Shown here: positions 1 to 4,990 of the stretch, in pieces | Position numbering within the stretch: the first letter of the stretch is position 1 | How the letters are laid out: the number at the start of each line of letters is the position of its first letter | The notes under the pieces: model-generated | Told to the model about the DNA's origin: nothing | What the model saw: the letters and a program-made list of their open reading frames with translations, nothing else | Databases searched by the model: none | DNA from: a virus | DNA: 31,270 nt | Strand: one strand, 5' to 3' | IMG/VR virus record: IMGVR_UViG_3300020195_000118 | Coordinates: 1-31,270 of that record | Made by a program: the position numbers and the translations under genes

Positions 1-5
1 CCTCA

Positions 6-152
6 GATATTATTCTGGATTTCAGAGTAGCACCCCCACAGAGCATCAATGAATGAGAGCTCTGTCGATATTATTCTGGATTTCAGAGTAGCACCCCCAC
101 AGAGCGACCTCTAGATATTTTTATTGCCTCCTATGATTGCACCCCCCACACC
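6..152. repeat. 39-bp direct repeat, two exact copies plus a degenerate third
   Basis: Positions 6-44 and 67-105 are identical over 39 bases, from gatattattctgg to acccccacagagc, and start 61 bp apart. Positions 114-152 keep the two ends (gatatt and gcaccccccaca) but diverge in the middle. An inverted repeat, ACAGAGC 38-44 with GCTCTGT 59-65, could form a hairpin between the exact copies. The first 196 bases contain no gene that I can support. The repeats lie downstream of the minus-strand gene ending at 197. Function is unknown; a terminator or regulatory cluster is possible, and the array may continue before the window. Confidence 0.85.
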
Positions 153-196
153 CACACTTCTCCACTGCTGATTCCCACGTAATACATATCACAATC

Positions 197-493
197 CTAT
201 ATTAAGAGCTTAGACAGGAACTCCCAGTGAGGAGAATCCTTGTAACGCTCTAAGACTTCGATTTCAGAATCGAATCTCTCACACAGCTTAGAGTTCCCAG
301 ATATCGATTGCAGTTCTTCGGGGCTGAACCCTGAGAGCCTGACACTCCATGGCGGAACACTATTGATGCGGTTATCGGTGAGAAGTAGGTCGGAGCCGAT
401 TCCGTGCTTATAGATCTCAAAGAAAGGAATGGGATTATCCTCTGTTTCAGGATACTCAAAGACGTAATAAGTCACCACCACCACCACCACCAC
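197..493 (-). CDS. small paralogous-family protein, GTG-repeat start
   Basis: A 98-residue protein of unknown function. Its C-terminal tail (EVLERYKDSPHW..LSKLLI) matches the tail pattern of the neighbouring small proteins (compare ELLEKYKDHE..YRGLI at 1125), so I place it in the same family. It opens with a run of seven GTG codons directly after the preceding TAA, giving an N-terminal poly-valine stretch. The only plausible ribosome site is AGAGG at 506-510, about 12 nt before the first GTG, so the exact start within the run is uncertain. It is the last gene of this minus-strand cluster visible here. Confidence 0.6.
   Translation of the reverse strand: MVVVVVVTYYVFEYPETEDNPIPFFEIYKHGIGSDLLLTDNRINSVPPWSVRLSGFSPEELQSISGNSKLCERFDSEIEVLERYKDSPHWEFLSKLLI
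473..493 (-). repeat. (GTG)7 trinucleotide repeat at a gene start
   Basis: Seven CAC triplets on the plus strand read as seven GTG codons on the minus strand. They form the start and first residues of the gene 197-493. Gain or loss of units would keep the frame but alter ribosome-site spacing and N-terminal length. Confidence 0.9.
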
Positions 494-754
494 TTAGATC
501 AATATCCTCTCATAATGTGATTTCATTATTTGGGCAGTCTCTGCTCCGTACACGAGAATGGATGTAGACTCTAAAAGACGAGAGACTAAAGCGCCAATTA
601 CGAAAGGACTTAAGATGAAAGCGAATGCCGCCAATAAGAAGAAAAGTATTGTCATTAAAGCCGTCCACTTGGAGACTGGAAAAGAGTTAATATTTGAGAG
701 CAAAGCCGCAGCCGTCAAAGCTGGGTTCGATAAGTCGAGCATAGAGCGTTGCAT
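494..754 (-). CDS. putative small membrane protein with family C-terminal tail (antisense to the NUMOD gene)
   Basis: An 86-residue open frame with one strongly hydrophobic stretch (about residues 31-57) followed by a tail, SILVYGAETA..YERILI, like the tails of neighbouring small proteins. The ORF at 3107-3295 has the same layout of membrane segment plus tail. The last codons carry AGAGG, which would serve the next gene. Against it, residues 1-46 lie antisense to a convincing plus-strand gene (615-803), and antisense of Lys-rich codons tends to look hydrophobic. A likely alternative start is the ATG at 742. It may be a real overlapping gene, or only the 3' remnant of a family member displaced by the NUMOD gene. 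Confidence 0.4.
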   Translation of the reverse strand: MQRSMLDLSNPALTAAALLSNINSFPVSKWTALMTILFFLLAAFAFILSPFVIGALVSRLLESTSILVYGAETAQIMKSHYERILI

Positions 755-803
755 CCTGGGTCACGTGAATCACCACAAGGGCTACAAATGGAGCTTAAAT
801 TAA
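615..803 (+). CDS. stand-alone NUMOD1-like DNA-binding domain protein
   Basis: A 62-residue protein with a short Lys-rich leader and one domain of the type found beside homing endonucleases. It has a beta hairpin around HLETGKELIF, a helix-turn-helix-like part (ESKAAAVKAGFDKSSIERC) and the terminal GYKW. NUMOD1-type modules are known to bind DNA next to HNH or GIY-YIG nucleases. No nuclease domain is attached or adjacent here. I chose ATG 615 because AAAGGA at 603-608 precedes it by 6 nt; the ATG at 558 lacks a comparable site. It runs against all neighbouring genes, which suggests insertion from elsewhere. It may be a regulator or a homing-endonuclease remnant. Confidence 0.75.
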   Translation: MKANAANKKKSIVIKAVHLETGKELIFESKAAAVKAGFDKSSIERCILGHVNHHKGYKWSLN

Positions 804-845
804 GAGAGAGAGAGAGAGAGAGGTCCTCGGTGTGGGTTCTCTCTC
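803..845. repeat. (AG)10 microsatellite with complementary TC tract
   Basis: Ten AG units at 803-822 begin inside the stop codon of the plus-strand NUMOD-like gene. A pyrimidine tract (tctctctc, 838-845) that can pair with them overlaps the stop of the converging minus-strand gene. An 8-bp stem with a loop of variable register is possible. It may act as a two-way terminator, but there is no U tract. Confidence 0.7.
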
Positions 846-1125
846 ATATGACATGTGCATAGACTTGCTCCATCAGATCAGGCAGTGCAGAGTAGGCCTC
901 TAATACTTCAATGAAAGTAGCTTGCGAATACCCTCTGCCAAGCACTGTTTCCGTGGTGTTATATCCATTCTGTCCCACGTAGTCGACTCTCACCCATGAC
1001 TGGTTACTGATCTTGACAGACCAGAAACGAGCGACATAGAATTCACCTCGTACCATTTTGTACAGAGTTCTTGGATAGCTCTTAATATTGATGAAGTAGA
1101 TCGTTTCTTCAAAATCTACACTCAT
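844..1125 (-). CDS. small paralogous-family protein
   Basis: A 93-residue protein of unknown function. It shows the family's aromatic core, FWSVKISNQSWVR, with two tryptophans seven residues apart, and the helical tail IEVLEAYSAL..VYAHVI. Its start overlaps the upstream gene's stop (TGATG). Its ribosome site, GAGGG, lies within the last codons of that upstream gene, so translation is probably coupled. No signal peptide or membrane segment is seen. Confidence 0.75.
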   Translation of the reverse strand: MSVDFEETIYFINIKSYPRTLYKMVRGEFYVARFWSVKISNQSWVRVDYVGQNGYNTTETVLGRGYSQATFIEVLEAYSALPDLMEQVYAHVI

Positions 1126-1382
1126 CAGATCAGCCCTCGATATAGTTTCTCAGTGAGCTCGTGATCCTTGTATTTCTCTAGCAGCTCTAATGGAGTATAG
1201 ACCTGGAATCCCCTTGCTAATAGCTTGTCTCTTGTCAGGTAAGACACCGCCCAGGCGCTTCGCATTTCTGATGAGCCTACGGGAAATGAATGCATAAGCC
1301 CAGATTGCTTACCGAATCTGAATAGATACCAATTCGAGGCCTCATTCCACAGATACTCACAGTCTTCAGGAGGAATCACCAT
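1125..1382 (-). CDS. small paralogous-family protein
   Basis: An 85-residue protein of unknown function. Aromatic residues are frequent in the first half, and the tail TPLELLEKYKDHE..YRGLI is one of the clearest family tails. The ATG overlaps the end of the upstream gene (ATGGTGA). Its ribosome site GAGG lies about 20 nt upstream, separated from the ATG by a (GTA)4 tract, which is unusually far. The tail's CGAGGG codons provide the ribosome site for the next gene. Confidence 0.75.
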   Translation of the reverse strand: MVIPPEDCEYLWNEASNWYLFRFGKQSGLMHSFPVGSSEMRSAWAVSYLTRDKLLARGFQVYTPLELLEKYKDHELTEKLYRGLI

Positions 1383-1648
1383 GTTGTTACTACTACTACT
1401 GCCTCACAGAAAGCTCGAGCGTACTCAGTGCTTTCGAACTTCTCCAGGAGCTCTAGATCGGAAAAGACAGAGCAACCGTAGATACTCTCGAGGTCGCCGA
1501 TCGTCATCATCGCTAAAGGCGACATATCGTACCAGCCTAGTTCTGGATCCCAGATGTCAAATGCCTCTATCAGACTACCATCTACAGACTTATACAGAGT
1601 GTCGTCGTCTTCGGACTCTAGAAGAGAAACATTGAGATAGTATTTCAT
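1376..1648 (-). CDS. small paralogous-family protein with trinucleotide-repeat C-terminus
   Basis: A 90-residue protein of unknown function with the family core IEAFDIWDPELGWYD and the tail LELLEKFESTEYARAFCEA. The normal tail end is extended by VVVVTTW, of which four Val codons come from a (GTA)4 tract (1388-1399). The repeat therefore changes both this protein's end and the distance between the next gene's ribosome site and its start. The ATG overlaps the preceding gene's stop (ATGA), and GGAG in that gene is its ribosome site. Confidence 0.7.
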   Translation of the reverse strand: MKYYLNVSLLESEDDDTLYKSVDGSLIEAFDIWDPELGWYDMSPLAMMTIGDLESIYGCSVFSDLELLEKFESTEYARAFCEAVVVVTTW

Positions 1649-1878
1649 ATTATTGCTCCATATATCATTGACGTCATTGGATGATCCTTATACTTTACTA
1701 GAATCTCTATAGCAGGAAGTTCTTCATATCCCTCAGCCAGCAATATCTCGACAGAGATAAGTTTCGGATACCATCCTCTGCTAGAAACCCAGGAATGGAA
1801 GATTTCTAGTCTACAGCCCATATCCTGGCGCACAAGGACTGTAGAGGATGAGGATTCTTTTATGAAATATCTAATCAC
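1645..1878 (-). CDS. small paralogous-family protein
   Basis: A 77-residue protein of unknown function. The family core is LEIFHSWVSSRGWY and the tail is AIEILVKYKDHP..IYGAII. It starts with GTG at 1878, and a GGGAGG motif about 11 nt upstream lies inside the 19-codon reading frame at 1882-1941. It overlaps the following gene by ATGA. Confidence 0.75.
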   Translation of the reverse strand: MIRYFIKESSSSTVLVRQDMGCRLEIFHSWVSSRGWYPKLISVEILLAEGYEELPAIEILVKYKDHPMTSMIYGAII

Positions 1879-1881
1879 GCC

Positions 1882-1941
1882 CTACACTACCTCCCGCAAT
1901 ATCTGATCCTGCAAGGGCCAGACGTAGTAGATGTATTCCAT
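1882..1941 (-). CDS. 19-residue micro-ORF resembling a shortened family member
   Basis: Reads MEYIYYVWPLQDQILREVV. The start resembles the MSYVYTVW start of the gene at 4166-4405, and the end (ILREVV) resembles that gene's end (VLRDLV), as if the middle had been deleted. AAGGAG at 1954-1959 lies 12 nt upstream, and the gaps to the genes on both sides are short. Its last codons include the ribosome site of the gene 1645-1878. It could be a leader peptide, a degenerate gene or chance. Confidence 0.35.
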   Translation of the reverse strand: MEYIYYVWPLQDQILREVV

Positions 1942-1957
1942 GGTCTCTCACGTCTCC

Positions 1958-2197
1958 TTATCTAAATAGATCCATTACCATCTGACGCCTCTTCGACCTA
2001 TCCTGTTGCCGGGATAAGAGCATCTTAGAGATCAGTTCTACTTCCGATACCGGACCATGGATCTTTTTAGCCTTTAGTCTCTTTTGATCGGGGAACTCCC
2101 AAGTTTTCGAGAACCAGTTAAACCAGCCTAAGGACTTGTTCGCTCTCGATACTCTAAAGACGAACGTAAAACTATCTGAATGGTAATACTCGTACAC
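1958..2197 (-). CDS. small paralogous-family protein (diverged)
   Basis: A 79-residue basic protein of unknown function. The core GWFNWFSKTWEFP fits the tryptophan pattern of the neighbours. The C-terminal helix is more basic (SRQQDRSKRRQ..MDLFR) than in the other members. It starts with GTG at 2197, 5 nt after the upstream gene's stop. Confidence 0.65.
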   Translation of the reverse strand: MYEYYHSDSFTFVFRVSRANKSLGWFNWFSKTWEFPDQKRLKAKKIHGPVSEVELISKMLLSRQQDRSKRRQMVMDLFR

Positions 2198-2202
2198 CGG
2201 GG

Positions 2203-2544
2203 CTACCTCATAATAATTACTTCAGACAGGAATCTGCGAACCTGATACATGGACATGCCAACTTCTTTATCTCCCATGTGAGAGCAAACAAACACATTGC
2301 CGCAGATGAATTGGTTGATGTTCGGTAGAGCTAGAGTCGGATGAGCGTTAGTCGCCTCTAAATCTTCTCTGTAGTAGATAACCACAAATGGATCTTGAGT
2401 TGCTCCAGCGAGGAGAGCTAAGTCCCCGCCTACAGATTCGCTAATGGTCTCGTAAGGGATAAGCCCTGGCTTCACTTCTAATGTCTTATAGGAACCTTCC
2501 TCGGTTATCAATAGAGCGTACAGTGTCAGAGGTCTAGTCGGCAT
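2203..2544 (-). CDS. DUF3846-like protein (tentative)
   Basis: A 113-residue protein. The pattern YETISESVGGDLALLAG, then a VVIYYRED strand, then ICGNVFV, and a terminal helix resembles DUF3846, a family of unknown function common in phages and plasmids. The match is from memory of the family pattern and is not strong. It does not share the tryptophan core and tail of its neighbours. AAAGGAG precedes the ATG, and a sigma70-like promoter lies just upstream (2585-2612), so it appears to begin its own transcript. Confidence 0.55.
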   Translation of the reverse strand: MPTRPLTLYALLITEEGSYKTLEVKPGLIPYETISESVGGDLALLAGATQDPFVVIYYREDLEATNAHPTLALPNINQFICGNVFVCSHMGDKEVGMSMYQVRRFLSEVIIMR

Positions 2545-2584
2545 ATTTTGGACTCCTTTAAGGCGGGCGTGTGTATACCTGCTA

Positions 2585-2612
2585 TTTATACAGTAGCAAG
2601 CCCTTTAGCCAA
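2585..2612 (-). promoter_or_regulatory. sigma70-like promoter, minus strand
   Basis: On the minus strand, TTGGCT (2612-2607), a 16-nt spacer and TATAAA (2590-2585) lie in the only sizeable gap of this cluster, upstream of the gene starting at 2544. A TTGTCC hexamer just upstream (2618-2613) matches the -35 type seen elsewhere but is badly spaced. Confidence 0.5.
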
Positions 2613-2619
2613 GGACAAC

Positions 2620-2868
2620 CTAAATTAGGTGTTGGAGGAGCTCTGGATAATGCGCCAACTGTTCCCTATAAACAAATAAGGTCTCTATAAGACTGGAATG
2701 GAAGACAGACACATTAGATTCCACCACCCATTGAGAGATATAGAAGCGCATCCAGGTTCTAGACTTTACGTCCCAGTATTCCCATATCTCCTCTTCTCTA
2801 TCCCGTCTAATGAGAGACGCGTGTTTTTCTGTGTAAAGAGGGGAATATACTCCGTACTCGACGCTCAT
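2620..2868 (-). CDS. small paralogous-family protein
   Basis: An 82-residue protein of unknown function. The core EYWDVKSRTWMRFY and the tail LIETLFVYREQL..LLQHLI are good examples of the family pattern. The start overlaps the previous stop (ATGA), and GAGGT in the previous gene's last codons is its ribosome site. It is the last gene before the promoter gap. Confidence 0.75.
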   Translation of the reverse strand: MSVEYGVYSPLYTEKHASLIRRDREEEIWEYWDVKSRTWMRFYISQWVVESNVSVFHSSLIETLFVYREQLAHYPELLQHLI

Positions 2869-3110
2869 ATGAAATACCTCATTACAAGGTCTAAGTTGGA
2901 TATCTCCGTACTGTACTCGGCAATAAAATCTATTATGTCGCGTATCATTGGAGGATCATCCCATACGCCTCTGATGACATTACGGTTGATGACCCAAGAC
3001 TGATTAATTGGACTAAACCAATAGCTATTCTCTAAACTGTTCATATCGTAACGAATTATGACCTTACGCATAGAGATCGCATGCTCCCCAAGTAAATAGA
3101 CGTAGCTCAT
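2865..3110 (-). CDS. small paralogous-family protein
   Basis: An 81-residue protein of unknown function beginning MSYVYLLGE, close to the start of the gene at 4166 (MSYVYTVWN). The core is SYWFSPINQSWVI and the tail DIIDFIAEYSTE..MRYFI. The ATG overlaps the preceding stop, and GGAGGT 7 nt upstream lies within the preceding gene. Confidence 0.75.
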   Translation of the reverse strand: MSYVYLLGEHAISMRKVIIRYDMNSLENSYWFSPINQSWVINRNVIRGVWDDPPMIRDIIDFIAEYSTEISNLDLVMRYFI

Positions 3111-3295
3111 AGTAGGACCTCCAAGATTTTATCTATTTCCTCGATAGATGAACTATGCTCTACAACACACTCCAGTACACTCTGATGGTTCCTAGCATCT
3201 GGATGACGCGCGACAGACAAGATTGTAGAGATATTTAAAATCGGCAAGAGCAGAGTGAGAGCCAACGCTATATATACTATTGTGCTGTTTGTCAC
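3107..3295 (-). CDS. small membrane protein with family-type tail
   Basis: A 62-residue protein with one N-terminal transmembrane segment (about residues 6-26) and then a soluble tail, SVLECVVEHSSSIEEIDKIL, of the same kind as the soluble family members. It starts with GTG at 3295 behind AAAGG. It is the first gene of a minus-strand operon driven by the promoter at 3322-3350. Membrane insertion is predicted only from hydrophobicity. Confidence 0.65.
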   Translation of the reverse strand: MTNSTIVYIALALTLLLPILNISTILSVARHPDARNHQSVLECVVEHSSSIEEIDKILEVLL

Positions 3296-3317
3296 TTGTA
3301 TGCCTTTATGTTACATA
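3289..3317 (+). promoter_or_regulatory. sigma70-like promoter, plus strand (divergent pair)
   Basis: TTGTCA (3289-3294), 17-nt spacer, TACATA (3312-3317), upstream of the plus-strand gene at 3367. It is back to back with the minus-strand promoter at 3322-3350. Confidence 0.55.
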
Positions 3318-3321
3318 ACCT

Positions 3322-3350
3322 ATGGTACCAACACCAAACCCTATTGACAA
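3322..3350 (-). promoter_or_regulatory. sigma70-like promoter, minus strand (divergent pair)
   Basis: On the minus strand, TTGTCA (3350-3345), 17-nt spacer, TACCAT (3327-3322), upstream of the gene starting at 3295. The two -10 elements of this divergent pair are only 4 bp apart, so simultaneous occupancy should be difficult. Confidence 0.55.
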
Positions 3351-3366
3351 CAAGGAGATTTCTTGT

Positions 3367-3633
3367 ATGGGAGTTAACGTAGAAGACGCAATCAACGAGC
3401 TAATCGATATTCGCTTTGCAGACATGTTCGAAGACATGAAACCAGAGGATCTAATAGAGCTCAGGAATCGCGTAGACGATATGGATCAACGTTTGACAGA
3501 CTTCTTCCAGCTAGTCAACAAGATTGGAGAGTCTTCAGATAAGAGCCGAGGCCGAGGTAGTCGCAGTGGTGTTCTGAGCGGCGGCGGAGCGGCTGGATCT
3601 GGAGGCGGCGAAAGAGGCGGCAAGAAGGAATAA
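3367..3633 (+). CDS. acidic helical protein with Gly/Arg-rich tail
   Basis: An 88-residue protein of unknown function. I chose ATG 3367 because AAGGAG at 3352-3357 lies 9 nt upstream; the upstream in-frame ATG at 3322 overlaps promoter elements and has no ribosome site. Residues 1-50 are acidic and helical, rich in heptad-like Leu/Ile (EDLIELRNRVDDMDQRL). The last 35 residues are a low-complexity Gly/Ser/Arg tail with RGRGSR and a GGERGGKK end. Such tails often bind nucleic acid or act as linkers in other proteins; no function is known here. It stands alone on the plus strand inside the minus-strand cluster. Confidence 0.65.
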   Translation: MGVNVEDAINELIDIRFADMFEDMKPEDLIELRNRVDDMDQRLTDFFQLVNKIGESSDKSRGRGSRSGVLSGGGAAGSGGGERGGKKE

Positions 3634-3645
3634 GCCGGTAGATGT

Positions 3646-3687
3646 CGTTGCGGCACAACGTTATCCAGACATTACCAAGATGGTAAT
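3646..3687. terminator. hairpins between convergent genes (possible two-way terminator)
   Basis: CGTTG/CAACG (3646-3650 with 3656-3660) and ATTACC/GGTAAT (3671-3676 with 3682-3687) form two small perfect stems with 5-nt loops in the gap between converging genes. Neither has a clear U tract, so intrinsic termination is uncertain. Confidence 0.35.
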
Positions 3688-3716
3688 ACCCCGGAACTAT
3701 TGAGGTATTTGGCCGC

Positions 3717-4169
3717 TTACGGATGGTCTTTACAGTGCAGCGACGGTATCCCCAACTCTCGCCACATTCCAATAACGCTCGCCCGATCGTCTAGAGCAAA
3801 CAAAACATCGTAGGTATCCTTGATATATAAATCGTAGATATCCTTTTTAACCTCACAGTCAGGTCTAAAGTCTCCTGGAGTACGCATCAGTAACATATAG
3901 CTGCTGTGGCCGAGGAGAATATGCTTCATTAGCCAAGTGCTCGTAGCAGCCATCGTCCTCTTAGAGGACTGGCGACCAGTAACGAACAGAATCTCGTAGT
4001 CTGGAGCAAACCTATTCACAATCTCTAAACACCACTGGAATGCAGGCGCTTGAATGTTAAACTCGTTCACTTCATCCCAGTCTACCTCTCCATAGAGGTC
4101 TTGAGAGTAAGACTGAGTGTTGGCGAGGCATCCGTCAATATCTACAATAATGGCTTTCTGTTTCGTCAT
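3717..4169 (-). CDS. HAD-superfamily phosphatase, T4 PNK 3'-phosphatase-like
   Basis: A 150-residue protein with all HAD motifs: motif I DIDG with D10 and D12, motif II FVTGR (T64), a basic VKKD segment (K108/K109) after GDFRPD, and motif IV LDDR with D127 and D128, followed by VIGMWRELG. The spacing and the MRTPGDFRPD..VK..I stretch match the C-terminal 3'-phosphatase domain of T4 polynucleotide kinase, which removes 3'-phosphates from nucleic acid ends. The kinase domain is absent. It may take part in nick or tRNA repair, or in nucleotide metabolism. AAGGGA in the upstream gene's last codons is its ribosome site, and the start overlaps that gene by ATGA. Confidence 0.85.
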   Translation of the reverse strand: MTKQKAIIVDIDGCLANTQSYSQDLYGEVDWDEVNEFNIQAPAFQWCLEIVNRFAPDYEILFVTGRQSSKRTMAATSTWLMKHILLGHSSYMLLMRTPGDFRPDCEVKKDIYDLYIKDTYDVLFALDDRASVIGMWRELGIPSLHCKDHP

Positions 4170-4405
4170 ACTAGGTCCCTTAAAACGTTACGGAGAAACT
4201 GGCCTTGATAGTTGGCCAGGACAAAAACTATACATTCATGAATATCGTTAAAAATGAGAACGTTTTCTTGGAGAATATGGTCGAATCTACCTTTCTGGCC
4301 CTGTCTCGCCCATTTCTTGGTCTCCCAACTAAAGATACACCAAGTATTCCTGTTCGTCGAGTATCTCAGTATTCGATTGTTCCAAACAGTGTAAACATAG
4401 GACAC
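4166..4405 (-). CDS. small paralogous-family protein
   Basis: A 79-residue protein of unknown function. It begins MSYVYTVWN, carries the core WCIFSWETKKWARQ, and ends with the tail IHECIVFVLANYQ..VLRDLV. It lies between two enzyme-like genes in one operon and overlaps the HAD phosphatase gene by ATGA. This overlap shows that the family is not limited to 197-3295. Confidence 0.75.
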   Translation of the reverse strand: MSYVYTVWNNRILRYSTNRNTWCIFSWETKKWARQGQKGRFDHILQENVLIFNDIHECIVFVLANYQGQFLRNVLRDLV

Positions 4406-4417
4406 GCCTTACCTCTC

Positions 4418-4975
4418 TTATGGCAGCAAGTTGGGGTCCATGTCCTCTCCGTACACGAGCATCATCGCTAGGATATAGCCATGGCTTAAGGGAGAGTCAA
4501 TGTCCTCAATGGCCTGCCGAACGGTGCGATTATCAGCCTTTACGGCAGAATCCCACAAGACTAAATTCGGATTCTGAGCGTAAGCTGTCTTGAGCGCTGC
4601 CCAGGCTCTACTGTTCTTAACGGTGTCGCGGTACAGCGGAATATACACCTGAGTCCTGGCTTCAACTGCTGAATATCTTTTGCCGTCCCAGAGGATAAAC
4701 TCTCCACCTTCTACCTTCGCTAGTCTCTTATAGCTCCAGCCCTTCTTCGCCCACTTGAAATAGGCAGGAAGGACGCTTCCTTCTTTTATGAATTCAGGCA
4801 GGACCTTACAGAACTGATAGGCGTTTTCTACGTTAGAAGATGAATGGCCGCCATAGAGAGCAACGGGACCGCAATGACTAGGAGCCAGACCATTTGCCCA
4901 GCCACGAGCTCTTACGGAGACGTCTATGACAGTAGGCTCTCGACGAGAGCCAGGACCTATGATTTTAATGGGCAT
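4418..4975 (-). CDS. NADAR-like protein (putative N-glycosidase fold)
   Basis: A 185-residue protein. NVENAYQFCKVLPEF (E50) resembles the vEhayqaqK motif that holds the catalytic Glu of NADAR/YbiA proteins. A later R..W..LK.AYAQNP.L segment and the closing SHGYILAMMLVYG resemble the NADAR helix pattern (Kf.qNp.l, then G..lG..Lm). NADAR enzymes cleave N-glycosidic bonds of riboflavin intermediates or remove ADP-ribose from DNA and other targets, which is relevant to NAD-based phage defence. The assignment is from motif order only; the N-terminal part differs from canonical members. It belongs to the same minus-strand run as the HAD phosphatase. Confidence 0.5.
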   Translation of the reverse strand: MPIKIIGPGSRREPTVIDVSVRARGWANGLAPSHCGPVALYGGHSSSNVENAYQFCKVLPEFIKEGSVLPAYFKWAKKGWSYKRLAKVEGGEFILWDGKRYSAVEARTQVYIPLYRDTVKNSRAWAALKTAYAQNPNLVLWDSAVKADNRTVRQAIEDIDSPLSHGYILAMMLVYGEDMDPNLLP

Positions 4976-4990
4976 TGGAGCCTCCTACAC

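Noticed and set aside
6-105. CRISPR-like array
   Set aside because: Only two exact 39-bp copies with a 22-nt interval and a decayed third copy after 8 nt. No dyad typical of CRISPR repeats, no regular spacers and no cas genes.
1381-1635. Plus-strand ORF starting with a Leu run
   Set aside because: It is the complement of the family gene 1376-1648; the composition (Arg/Ser/Leu-rich) and lack of a ribosome site mark it as a shadow.
2583-2590. T4-type late promoter (TATAAATA on the minus strand)
   Set aside because: A single match that also forms part of a good sigma70-like promoter. No T4-like late factors or further copies were noticed.
2698-3003. Plus-strand 101-codon ORF
   Set aside because: It lies antisense to two family genes with coupled starts and has no ribosome site.
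3515-3772. Minus-strand ORF across the convergent gap
   Set aside because: It overlaps the ends of two better-supported genes (3367-3633 and 3717-4169), with Arg/Cys-rich composition.
4205-4471. Plus-strand 88-codon ORF
   Set aside because: Shadow of the family gene 4166-4405; no ribosome site or motif.
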